From the NCBI GenBank assembly GCA_045630265.1, contig JAZQSV010000046.1, positions 1 through 52,481 on the forward strand: 52,481 bases of DNA, in the 5' to 3' direction. The translations under genes and the position numbers were made by a program. This DNA is from UMGS1279 sp045630265 (GTDB taxonomy: Bacteria; Bacillota; Clostridia; Oscillospirales; Acutalibacteraceae). Below, piece after piece: positions 41,258 to 50,900 of the stretch. A model generated the notes under the pieces. It ran no database searches, was not told the DNA's origin, and saw only the letters and a program-made list of their open reading frames with translations. Numbering within the stretch: the stretch's first letter is position 1; the number at the start of each line of letters is the position of its first letter.

Positions 41258-43696
41258 TTAAACTCTTGCAAAATCGGTGGAGCTTTTGCCCGAAGTCAGG
41301 GGAATGGCGTTACGGTTGGTTGCCGAGAAGGGGTCGCGCTCAAGGGCGGTTTTCAAAACTGTGTCAACCTCACTTGCCAAAACAAATTCCAAAGAATCCC
41401 TAACCTTTTGGTTAATATCCTCTAAGCTTGGCTCATTACCCTTTGGCATTATAACGGTTTTAACACCCGCCCTATATGCCGCCATTGTTTTTTCGTTAAG
41501 GCCACCAATGGGAAGCACTCGGCCACGAATTGTAACCTCACCCGTCATAGCAACGGTGTTTTTAATGGGGTTTTCGGTAAGGGCCGAAACAAGTGCCGTG
41601 GTTATTGTAATGCCTGCAGAGGGCCCGTCCTTGGGAACGGCCGCCTCGGTGGCGTGGATATGAATATCCTTTGTTTTATAAAAATCTGTTTCAATAGAAA
41701 GGCGGTTTGCATTTGCTCTAACCCAACTGATAGCGGCGTTGGCCGACTCCTTCATAACATCGCCGAGCGAACCGGTCAGAATCACCTTACCAGTACCCTC
41801 GGTAGCCAGAACCTCAAGCTGCATAAGCTCGCCGCCAACCTGCGTCCAGGCAAGACCGTTTACAATACCAACCTCGTTTGTCTTTAAAATTTCGTCGGCG
41901 GTATATTTTCTAACCCCTAAAAATTCGGTTATGTTATTTTTTGTAATTGTGGTACGTTTTACCTTTTGCTCAGCAACACGTCTTGCGGTTTTACGGCAAA
42001 GTGCGGCAATAGAGCGCTCCAGTCTTCGAACGCCTGCCTCCCTTGTGTAGCTGTCAATAATATCGAGTATCGCAGAGTCGTCGATTTTTATATTTGCGGC
42101 GGTCAGTCCGTTTTTGGACATTTGCTTTTTAACCAAATATCCTTTTGCAATCTGGAATTTATCCTCCCTTGTGTAGCCGGGAAGCTCAATTAAATCCATT
42201 CTATCCAAAAGGGGAGCAGGGATATTTGCTACGTTATTTGCAGTAGTAACGAAGAAAATATCGCTAAGGTCGAATGGGAAATCAAGAAAATGGTCAACGA
42301 AGGTGCCGTTTTGCTCTGCGTCCAGCGCCTCTAAAAGTGCCGATGCGGGGTCTCCCTTATAATCGGCGGCAAGCTTGTCTATTTCATCAAGCAAAATAAG
42401 GGCATTTGTACTGCCTGCAGAGGTAACCGCTTTAATTATTTTACCCGGCATAGCGCCAATGTAGGTTTTTCTGTGTCCTCTGATTTCGGCCTCGTCGTGA
42501 ATACCGCCAAGGGAAATTCTTTCAAAGCTTCGGCCCATACATTTTGCAAGGGACTTTGCAATAGATGTTTTACCCACGCCCGGAGGACCTGCGAGGCAAA
42601 GTATTCTGCCCTTTGTGTCAGGTTTTAGGGAGTAAACGGCAATAGTTTCTAAAATCTGCTCCTTTACCTTGCTAAGGCCATAGTGTTCTTTTTCTAAAAT
42701 ATCTTCTGCTTTTTTAAGATTAAGCTGAAGCTTGTCCTTTTTGCCAAAGGGGAGGTTTAGGCAGGTGTCAAGATAAATTCTGACCACCGTACCCTCGTGT
42801 GAGCCAGGAGGCATTTTGGAAAGCTTGCTAACTTCGTTTTTAAGAATTTCCTTAACGCTGTCGGGCGCCAGGGAGCTTTCAATTTTTTGGTAGTAGGCGT
42901 CAAACTCGTTTTCGCCGCCGTCATCACCGTAAAGCTCACTGCTAATGGCCTTAAGCTGTTCCCTAAGATAAAAATCCTTTTGGTTTTCGTCAATTTGCTT
43001 TCTGGTTTTTTGGTTTATCTTAGCATCAATTTCGCATATTTCAATTTCACGCATTAAAATATCAAAAACAATTTCAAGCGCCTTTATACTGCTTGTCTGC
43101 TCCAAAACGTATTGCTTATCGTCAACCGGTATGGGCATATGGGCCGCAACAAACTCGGCCAAAAAGTCAGGCTCTGTGGCCCCAGCAACGGTGGTTTTAA
43201 TATCCTTGGGCATTTTGGGATTGTACTTTGCAAATTCCGCAAAACTATCCTGCACCTTTCTTATAAGAGCATCCTTATAAGATGTTTTTGCGCGGGACTT
43301 GGCTTCCTTTACCGACTCTACCATAGCGTATATGCCGTTGCCTACCTCATCATAGCTTTTAATTTTGGCCTTACTAACACCCTCCACAAGCACGCGCACA
43401 CAGTCGTCGGGCAGGCGCAAAATCTGTCTTATACGGCCAACTGTACCAATATTATATAAATCTCTTTGCCTTGGCTCCTCCACATCCTCGTCCTTTTGGG
43501 CAACAAGAAAAACCGTTCTGTCGCTGTTCATTGCGGCATCAACCGCAGCAAGGGAGACCTTACGGCCAATATCAAAATTTATAACATCGTGCGGGAACAC
43601 CACAATACCCCTTAGCGGAATAAGGGGGAGGTATAGGGTATTGTCCACATCGGAACAGACATCTTCTTTTATGTCCATACTATCTTTAAGTGCCAT
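41258..43696 (-). CDS. lon: ATP-dependent protease Lon
   Basis: An 812-aa cytosolic quality-control protease. The N-terminal substrate domain opens with LPLIPLRGIVVFPHDVINFD. The AAA+ part has Walker A GPPGVGKTS (near residue 367) and Walker B ALILLDEIDKL. The protease part has KDGPSAGIT with the catalytic Ser near residue 690, and the catalytic Lys near RVLPIGGLNEKTMAA. The start is an ATG at 43696 preceded by GGAGG; an in-frame TTG at 43708 overlaps that site. engB follows. The operon has its own promoter at 43726-43754. Confidence 0.97.
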   Translation of the reverse strand: MALKDSMDIKEDVCSDVDNTLYLPLIPLRGIVVFPHDVINFDIGRKVSLAAVDAAMNSDRTVFLVAQKDEDVEEPRQRDLYNIGTVGRIRQILRLPDDCVRVLVEGVSKAKIKSYDEVGNGIYAMVESVKEAKSRAKTSYKDALIRKVQDSFAEFAKYNPKMPKDIKTTVAGATEPDFLAEFVAAHMPIPVDDKQYVLEQTSSIKALEIVFDILMREIEICEIDAKINQKTRKQIDENQKDFYLREQLKAISSELYGDDGGENEFDAYYQKIESSLAPDSVKEILKNEVSKLSKMPPGSHEGTVVRIYLDTCLNLPFGKKDKLQLNLKKAEDILEKEHYGLSKVKEQILETIAVYSLKPDTKGRILCLAGPPGVGKTSIAKSLAKCMGRSFERISLGGIHDEAEIRGHRKTYIGAMPGKIIKAVTSAGSTNALILLDEIDKLAADYKGDPASALLEALDAEQNGTFVDHFLDFPFDLSDIFFVTTANNVANIPAPLLDRMDLIELPGYTREDKFQIAKGYLVKKQMSKNGLTAANIKIDDSAILDIIDSYTREAGVRRLERSIAALCRKTARRVAEQKVKRTTITKNNITEFLGVRKYTADEILKTNEVGIVNGLAWTQVGGELMQLEVLATEGTGKVILTGSLGDVMKESANAAISWVRANANRLSIETDFYKTKDIHIHATEAAVPKDGPSAGITITTALVSALTENPIKNTVAMTGEVTIRGRVLPIGGLNEKTMAAYRAGVKTVIMPKGNEPSLEDINQKVRDSLEFVLASEVDTVLKTALERDPFSATNRNAIPLTSGKSSTDFARV

Positions 43697-43725
43697 AGTT
43701 TCCTCCAAAATATATAGTATATAAT

Positions 43726-43754
43726 ATTATAAACCATTTGAATCCTTCCGTCAA
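43726..43754 (-). promoter_or_regulatory. lon promoter
   Basis: On the minus strand TTGACG (43749-43754), 17 bp, TATAAT (43726-43731), 30 bp before the ATG. No CIRCE or CtsR-type repeat was recognised. Confidence 0.8.
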
Positions 43755-43891
43755 CAACTAAATGACTCTGTTGCTTTTTAAGGGGTGAGAAAACTGTTAA
43801 ATTTTGTCGACCGAAAAAGTTAGGGGAAATTTGTCGTGCAGAGGCGCTTATAAAAAAATGGAATATATTTCAAAAAACTGTAAATTTCCTC

Positions 43892-43920
43892 TTGACAAGG
43901 CAAAATAAATCATATATAAT
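43892..43920 (+). promoter_or_regulatory. rpoB promoter
   Basis: A perfect sigma-A promoter: TTGACA (43892-43897), 17 bp, TATAAT (43915-43920). It would start transcription near 43927, giving a leader of about 210 nt. Confidence 0.88.
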
Positions 43921-43948
43921 GTTATACTGTCTAATGATGGGTACATAT

Positions 43949-44103
43949 CACTTATTTTCAAAAATAGGTGGGTGGGGGAGTTATGCCTTTCTCACAAAAT
44001 AAGTGGTTGTAACGGGCCTTTTGGTTTGCTTTTTTACCAAAAATTACACAGTTTTAAATGTGTGGCCTTTGCTCGTTATTTTGGGTGGGACAAAGTTTGT
44101 CCC
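43949..44103 (+). ncRNA. Candidate structured leader RNA of rpoB
   Basis: Stems seen by eye. First, CACTTATTTT (43949) with AAAATAAGTG (43996), enclosing GTGGGGGAG with CTTTCTCAC by pairs and wobbles. Then a compact three-way junction: GGGCC (44014) with GGCCT (44064), holding TTTTGGT (44019)/ACCAAAA (44036) and ACACA (44046)/TGTGT (44059). Last, GGGACAA (44087) with TTGTCCC (44097). I know no family that matches; the model is inference. Confidence 0.45.
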
Positions 44104-44138
44104 TTGATGCTATAAATTTTAAGGAGTGATGAAAGCTT

Positions 44139-47100
44139 ATGGCGCCAAAAAAGGTAATGCTTGGAGGCAATGAGCGTATGAGTTTCTCTAAAATCAATGA
44201 GGTTATTGATATGCCAAACCTCATTGAGGTACAGAAGAACTCTTACAAATGGTTTATCGAAGAGGGCCTGAAAGAGGTTTTTGAGGAGATGTCCTCTATT
44301 ACTGACTATTCGGGCAACCTGCAGTTGGATTTTATTGATTACAGGCTTGATGATACTCCTAAGTATGACGTTACGGAATGTAAGGCGCGTGATACAACAT
44401 ACGCAGCGCCCCTTCGCGTACGCGCACGTTTACTTAATAAAGAGACGGGCGAAATAAAAGAAAACGAAGTGTTTATGGGTGAATTCCCGCTTATGACAGA
44501 GGCAGGCACCTTTGTTATAAACGGCGCAGAGCGTGCTATTGTTTCTCAGCTTGTTCGTTCTCCCGGCGCATACTTTGGCACTGATGACCGCAACGGCAAG
44601 GAGTTTTGGACCTCTACCATTATTCCTAATCGCGGTGCATGGCTTGAGTATGATACCGATATGCATGACCCCGACGTTATTCACGTTCGCATAGATAAAA
44701 ACCGCCGTTTCCCCCTTACCACCTTTATTCGTTCCTTGGGTGCTTTCACAAGTATTCCCCTTTCGCAGGATCATGAAATTGCAGAGGCACTTGGTGAGGA
44801 TGAGCGTTTGCTTGTAACCCTTGAGAAGGATACCTCTGTTAATACAGAGTCTGCACTTATTGAGGTTTACAAAAAGCTTCGCCCCGGCGAGCCTGCTACA
44901 GTAGATGGTGCTAAGAACCATTTACAACAGCTCCTTTTTGATGCAAGACGTTATGAGATTTCCAGAGTAGGTCGTTATAAGTACAATAAAAAGCTTTCCA
45001 TCGCTGCTAGAATTGAGGGACGAGTTCTTGCCGCCCCCGTTGCCGACCCCATGACCGGAGAGGTACTTTTCGAGGCAGGCGCACTTCTTAGCAGGGAAGA
45101 TGCAGAGCTTATTGGGAGAAAGGGTGTAAAGTCTGCCGTTTTGGCACTTACCGATAACGAAGGTAACTCCCGTGAGTTTAAGGTTCTTTCCAGCGGTATG
45201 GTTGACCTTAAAGATTTTGTAAGCGAAGCGGTTTATGCCGAAGTATATGCAAAGGGCGTTAATGAATGGGTTTGCTTTGAAGCCCTTAAGGATATACTTG
45301 AGAACAACGAAGGCGACGAGGCCATTAAAGAGGCAATTTTGGATAATGCTGATATTTTGGTTTCCAAACACGTTACCGTTGATGATATTCTAGCAACCGC
45401 CAACTATTTTATGGGTCTTCCCCACGGTGTTGGCTCGGTAGACGATATTGACCATCTTGGCAACCGTCGTATCCGTTCGGTTGGTGAGCTTTTACAGAAC
45501 CAGTTCCGTATTGGCCTTTCCAGAATGGAGCGTAGCATTAGGGAGAAGATGACACTTCAGGCACAGGACGTTGAAGCCGCAACTCCTCTTTCTCTTATCA
45601 ATGCGCGTCCCGTAAGCGCTGCCATTAAGGAATTCTTTGGTTCTTCACCCCTTTCACAGTTTATGGACCAAACAAACCCCTTATCCGAGCTTACACACAA
45701 GCGCCGTCTTTCTGCGCTTGGCCCCGGTGGTTTGTCCAGAGACCGCGCAAGCTTCGAGGTTCGTGACGTTCACTACAGCCACTACGGTCGTATGTGTCCT
45801 ATCGAAACCCCTGAAGGTCCTAATATCGGTCTTATTTCTTACCTTGCAACCTTTGCAAAGATAAATGAATATGGCTTTATTGAGGCACCCTTCCGCCGTG
45901 TTGATAAAAAGACCGGCAAGGTGCTTGATGAAGTATGCTATATGACTGCAGATGAAGAGGATGCATACATTGTAGCACAGGCCAACGAGCCGCTAAATGA
46001 TGACGGCACCTTTAAAAACCCTAGAGTTAACGCACGTTTCCGCGACCGCTTTATGGAGGTTGATAGGGAAAGCGCCGACTTTATGGACGTTTCGCCTAAG
46101 ATGGTTGTTTCTGTTGCAACCGCTATGATTCCTTTCCTTGAAAACGACGATACCAACCGTGCTCTAATGGGCTCAAACATGCAGAAGCAGGCAGTTCCGC
46201 TTCTTAAAACTGAGAACCCCTACGTTGGTACCGGTATGGAGTATAAAGCGGCGGTTGACTCTGGCGTTGTTGTACTTGCAAAAGCAGACGGTGTTGTTAA
46301 GAGGGTATCTGCAGATAAGATTACCATTAAGCAAAACGATGGCGATGTTGTTGATTATAACCTTATTAAGTTCCTTCGCTCTAACCATGGCACTTGTATT
46401 AACCAAAGACCCATTGTAAGTGAGGGTCAGGTTATTAAAGCGGGTGAGGTTATTGCCGACGGTCCTGCAACCTCCAACGGAGAGATAAGTCTTGGTAAGA
46501 ATGCTCTTATCGGCTTTATGACCTGGGAGGGTTACAACTACGAGGACGCTGTTCTTATTAACGAGCGCCTTGTTCGTGATGACGTTTACACCTCTATTCA
46601 TATTGAGGAGTTTGAAATTGAGGCCAGAGATACAAAGCTTGGCCCCGAGGAAATCACCCGCGACATTCCCAACGTTGGTGAGGATGCACTTAAAGACCTT
46701 GATGAGCGCGGTATTATCCGTGTTGGCGCAGAGGTTCGTTCAGGTGATATCTTAGTAGGTAAGGTTACACCTAAGGGCGAAACCGAGCTTACTGCTGAAG
46801 AAAGACTTCTCCGTGCTATTTTCGGTGAAAAGGCAAGGGAAGTTAGAGATACCTCTCTTCGTGTTCCCCACGGTGAGTACGGTACAGTTGTGGACGTTAA
46901 GGTGTTCTCTCGTGAGAATGCATCAGAGCTTAGCCCCGGCGTAAACCTTGTTGTTCGCTGCTATATCGCTCAAAAGAGAAAGATTTCTGTCGGCGATAAG
47001 ATGGCAGGTCGACACGGTAATAAGGGTGTTGTTTCCAGAATTCTACCCAGTGAGGATATGCCTTACCTTAAGGACGGCACACCTCTTGATATCGTTCTTA

Positions 47101-47930
47101 ACCCCCTCGGCGTTCCTTCCCGTATGAATATCGGACAGGTTCTTGAGGTACACCTTGGCTATGCCGCCGCAGCCCTTGGCTGGAAGGTATGCACACCGGT
47201 ATTTGACGGTGCGCACGAGTCGGACATTCGCGAGTGCTTTAAAATGGCAAACTGCATCCACGACGAGTACGTTGACCGTGCAGATATGCCGTTAGACAGC
47301 GGCTATGAGGCCGACGAAAGCAAAATTGACGGTAAGTTCACCCTTTATGATGGACGTACAGGTGAAAAGTTTGATAACCCTGTTACCGTTGGTTATATGT
47401 ATTATCTAAAGCTTCATCACCTTGTTGATGATAAAATTCACGCCCGTTCCACCGGTCCTTACTCACTGGTTACTCAGCAGCCTCTTGGCGGTAAGGCACA
47501 GTTCGGTGGTCAGCGTTTCGGTGAGATGGAGGTTTGGGCACTTGAGGCTTATGGTGCTGCTTACACACTTCAGGAAATTCTTACCGTTAAGTCTGACGAC
47601 GTTGTAGGACGTGTTAAGACCTATGAAGCCATTGTTAAGGGTCAAAACGTACCCGAGGCAGGTATCCCCGAGTCCTTTAAGGTTCTTATTAAAGAACTTC
47701 AGTCCCTTGCTATTGACGTTAAGGTGCTGGATAAGGACCAGAATGAGATTGACCTTAAGCAAACCTATGATGATGACGAAATTGATTTTGTTCCCGTTTC
47801 TCTCCCAGAGGATGATATTGCTTTTGATGAAGCAAACGTTGCCGACACATTTGACGGCTACGGCCTTCAGGACGAAAACGGCGAGGACATAGTGGATGAT
47901 GCAGACTATGAGTCTGACGAAAATTTGTAA
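44139..47930 (+). CDS. rpoB: RNA polymerase subunit beta
   Basis: A 1263-aa core polymerase subunit of normal Firmicutes length. The rifampicin region near residue 497 reads GSSPLSQFMDQTNPLSELTH, then KRRLSALGPGGLSRDRAS; the Asp, His and Ser positions most often changed in resistance are wild type, while a Pro stands where many bacteria have Gln (S-S-Q-L). GRHGNKGVVS and PLGVPSRMNIGQVLE are the later conserved blocks. AAGGAG precedes the ATG. rpoC follows 16 bp downstream. Its own promoter and leader precede it; no ribosomal protein L10/L12 genes are upstream here. Confidence 0.98.
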   Translation: MAPKKVMLGGNERMSFSKINEVIDMPNLIEVQKNSYKWFIEEGLKEVFEEMSSITDYSGNLQLDFIDYRLDDTPKYDVTECKARDTTYAAPLRVRARLLNKETGEIKENEVFMGEFPLMTEAGTFVINGAERAIVSQLVRSPGAYFGTDDRNGKEFWTSTIIPNRGAWLEYDTDMHDPDVIHVRIDKNRRFPLTTFIRSLGAFTSIPLSQDHEIAEALGEDERLLVTLEKDTSVNTESALIEVYKKLRPGEPATVDGAKNHLQQLLFDARRYEISRVGRYKYNKKLSIAARIEGRVLAAPVADPMTGEVLFEAGALLSREDAELIGRKGVKSAVLALTDNEGNSREFKVLSSGMVDLKDFVSEAVYAEVYAKGVNEWVCFEALKDILENNEGDEAIKEAILDNADILVSKHVTVDDILATANYFMGLPHGVGSVDDIDHLGNRRIRSVGELLQNQFRIGLSRMERSIREKMTLQAQDVEAATPLSLINARPVSAAIKEFFGSSPLSQFMDQTNPLSELTHKRRLSALGPGGLSRDRASFEVRDVHYSHYGRMCPIETPEGPNIGLISYLATFAKINEYGFIEAPFRRVDKKTGKVLDEVCYMTADEEDAYIVAQANEPLNDDGTFKNPRVNARFRDRFMEVDRESADFMDVSPKMVVSVATAMIPFLENDDTNRALMGSNMQKQAVPLLKTENPYVGTGMEYKAAVDSGVVVLAKADGVVKRVSADKITIKQNDGDVVDYNLIKFLRSNHGTCINQRPIVSEGQVIKAGEVIADGPATSNGEISLGKNALIGFMTWEGYNYEDAVLINERLVRDDVYTSIHIEEFEIEARDTKLGPEEITRDIPNVGEDALKDLDERGIIRVGAEVRSGDILVGKVTPKGETELTAEERLLRAIFGEKAREVRDTSLRVPHGEYGTVVDVKVFSRENASELSPGVNLVVRCYIAQKRKISVGDKMAGRHGNKGVVSRILPSEDMPYLKDGTPLDIVLNPLGVPSRMNIGQVLEVHLGYAAAALGWKVCTPVFDGAHESDIRECFKMANCIHDEYVDRADMPLDSGYEADESKIDGKFTLYDGRTGEKFDNPVTVGYMYYLKLHHLVDDKIHARSTGPYSLVTQQPLGGKAQFGGQRFGEMEVWALEAYGAAYTLQEILTVKSDDVVGRVKTYEAIVKGQNVPEAGIPESFKVLIKELQSLAIDVKVLDKDQNEIDLKQTYDDDEIDFVPVSLPEDDIAFDEANVADTFDGYGLQDENGEDIVDDADYESDENL

Positions 47931-47946
47931 TTAGGAGGAACGCATA

Positions 47947-50900
47947 ATGGATTGTATAGAGTTTGAATCAATAAAAATCGGTCTGGCGTCTCCTGAACAA
48001 ATCAGAAGCTGGTCCCACGGTGAGGTTACCAAGCCGGAAACAATTAACTACAGAACACTTAAGCCCGAAACAGGCGGTCTTTTCTGCGAAAGGATTTTTG
48101 GACCCCAAAAGGACTGGGAATGCCACTGCGGAAAGTATAAGAGAATTCGCTATAAGGGCAAGGTTTGCGAACGTTGCGGTGTTGAAGTAACACGTGCAAA
48201 GGTTCGCCGTGAGAGAATGGGTATTATTGAGCTTGCTGCCCCTGTTTCTCACATTTGGTACTACAAAACAATTCCTTCCCGTCTGGGCCTTACCCTTGAT
48301 GTAACCCCCAGAGTTTTGGAGCAGGTGCTTTATTTCTCTCAGTACATTGTTACCGACCCCGGTAGTACACCTTTAGAGAAAAAGCAACTTTTAACCGAAG
48401 CACAGTATAGGGATTACAAAGAAAAGTATGAGGATGACTTTGAGGCAGGAATGGGCGCCGAAGCTATAAAGAAGCTTTTGGAGGAAATTGACCTTGAGAA
48501 AACCTGTGCTGAGCTTCGCAACGAGCTTGAAAATGCAAGTAATCAAAAGGCCGCCCGTATCTTAAAGCGTTTAGAGGTTTTAGATGCATTCCGCCTTTCT
48601 GGAAACCGTCCGGAATGGATGATTTTGGAGTGTTTACCTGTAATTCCGCCCGATATCCGTCCTATGGTACAGCTCGATGGCGGACGCTTTGCGACCTCTG
48701 ACCTTAACGATTTGTATCGTAGGGTTATTAACCGTAACAACCGCCTTAAGAGGTTACTTGAGCTCTCTGCTCCCGACATTATTGTTCGTAATGAGAAGAG
48801 AATGCTTCAGGAAGCGGTTGACGCACTTATTGATAACGGTCGCCGTGGCAAACCGGTTACAGGTCCTAATAACCGCCCCTTAAAATCCCTTTCGGATATG
48901 CTTAAGGGTAAGCAGGGTCGTTTCCGTCAAAACCTTCTTGGTAAGCGTGTTGACTATTCCGGCCGTTCGGTTATCGTTGTAGGACCCGAGCTTAAAATGT
49001 ATCAGTGCGGTCTTCCTAAGGAAATGGCACTTGAGCTCTTTAAGCCCTTTGTTATGAAGCGTTTGGTTAAGACCGACGTTGTAAATAATATTAAAACTGC
49101 AAGAAAAATGGTTGAACGTGCAGACCCGCAGGTTTGGGATGCTTTAGACGTTGTTATTAAGGAACATCCCGTACTTCTAAACCGTGCACCTACACTTCAC
49201 CGTCTTGGTATTCAGGCGTTTGAGCCCGTACTTGTAGAGGGTCGCGCACTTAAGCTCCATCCCCTTGTATGTACCGCATACAACGCCGACTTCGACGGCG
49301 ACCAGATGGCAGTTCACGTACCCCTTTCTGCAGAGGCACAGGCAGAAGCCAGGTTCTTAATGCTTGCTGCTAATAACCTGCTCAAGCCCTCCGACGGTAA
49401 GCCTGTTGCCGTTCCTACACAGGATATGGTTCTTGGTTCTTACTATCTCACTATTGTTAAGAATGATGAGAAGGGCGCACCTTATAAGGACGAAGAGACA
49501 GGTGAAATGCGTTACCGCATCTTCAGGGATGAGGACGAAGCCATTATGGCTTATCAGACAGGCAACCTTGGTCTTCACAGTCTTATTAAGGTTCGTATGA
49601 CCGGCAAAAATCAAAAGGGCGAGGATATTTCCCGTATAATTTTTGCTACTGTTGGTTTCCTTATCTTTAACAAATCAATTCCTCAGGACCTTGGTAGGGT
49701 AGACCGTACCGTTGAGGGTCATGAGCTTGACTTGGAAATCCCCGTATTTGATAATAAGGGTAACGTAAATAAAATTGATAAGAAAAAGCTTGGCCGTATT
49801 ATTGACGACTGTATCAGAGTTCACGGCACAAGTGACGCGGCTATCGTGTTGGATAACATTAAGGCTACAGGCTTTAAATATTCCACCAAGGGTGCTATTA
49901 CAGTTGCCGTTCAGGACGCTGTTATTCCTCCCGCAAAGGCCGATATTTTAGCCGACGCTGAGAAAAAGGTTGCTAAGTGCAACGTACTCTTTAAACGAGG
50001 ACTTCTTAGCGACGAGGAAAGAAGCCGCCAGGTTATTGAAATTTGGAACCAGGCAACCGAAGACGTTGCTGACGCACTTAAGGGCAACCTTGATGAATTT
50101 AACCCTATCTTTATGATGGCCGATTCGGGCGCCCGTGGTTCTATGAGCCAGATTCGTCAGCTCGCAGGTATGCGTGGACTTATTGCCAATACCGCAGGTA
50201 AGGTTATCGAAGTTCCCATTCGTGCTAACTACCGTGAAGGATTAAACGTACTTGAATACTTTATTTCTTCACGTGGTGCTCGTAAAGGTCTTGCCGATAC
50301 TGCTCTTCGTACTGCCGACTCGGGTTACCTGACCCGTCGTTTGGTTGACGTTTCTCAGGACGTTATCGTTCGTGACGACGACTGCGGCGCCAAAGAAGGC
50401 CTTGTTGTTCGCGAGATTAAAGAGGGCAACAACGTTTTAGAGCCCATTTCCGAGCGTCTAATTGGCAGATACTTGCTTGAAGACTTTGTGGATGAAAAAG
50501 GCAATGTTTTGGTTGATTGTGATACAATGGTTACCAAAGAAAATGCCGAGCTTATTGAAGCAAAGCTTGCCGAAAAGCCTGAGGAAGAGCGCTTTGTTAA
50601 GATTCGTTCTATCCTTAACTGCCGTTCACATCACGGTGTATGTAGAATGTGCTACGGTCTTAACCTTGCAACCGGAACGCCCGTTACAGTTGGTGAGGCA
50701 GTTGGTATTATAGCCGCACAGTCTATCGGTGAACCCGGTACACAGCTTACAATGCGTACCTTCCATACCGGTGGTATTGCATCTACCGAAGATATTACAC
50801 AGGGTCTTCCCCGTGTTGAAGAGCTTTTTGAGGCTCGCAGACCCAAGCGTGCAGGTGTGCTTAGTAAGTGCGCAGGTACCGTTACTATTTCTGACGAAAA

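Larger units (their letters stand above)
43697..44138. other. Divergent lon/rpoB intergenic region with rpoB leader
   Basis: About 440 bp with no gene. It holds the minus-strand lon promoter (43726-43754), the 13-mer ATTTTGTCGACCG (43801-43813), the rpoB promoter (43892-43920) and a leader of about 210 nt with several stems, annotated separately. AAGGAG (44121-44126) serves rpoB. Confidence 0.75.

Noticed and set aside
41277..42193. Several long frames opposite lon
   Set aside because: They are shadows of the lon reading frame and have no ribosome binding sites.
44430..45371. Long frames opposite rpoB
   Set aside because: Complementary-strand shadows of a strongly conserved gene; no independent signals.
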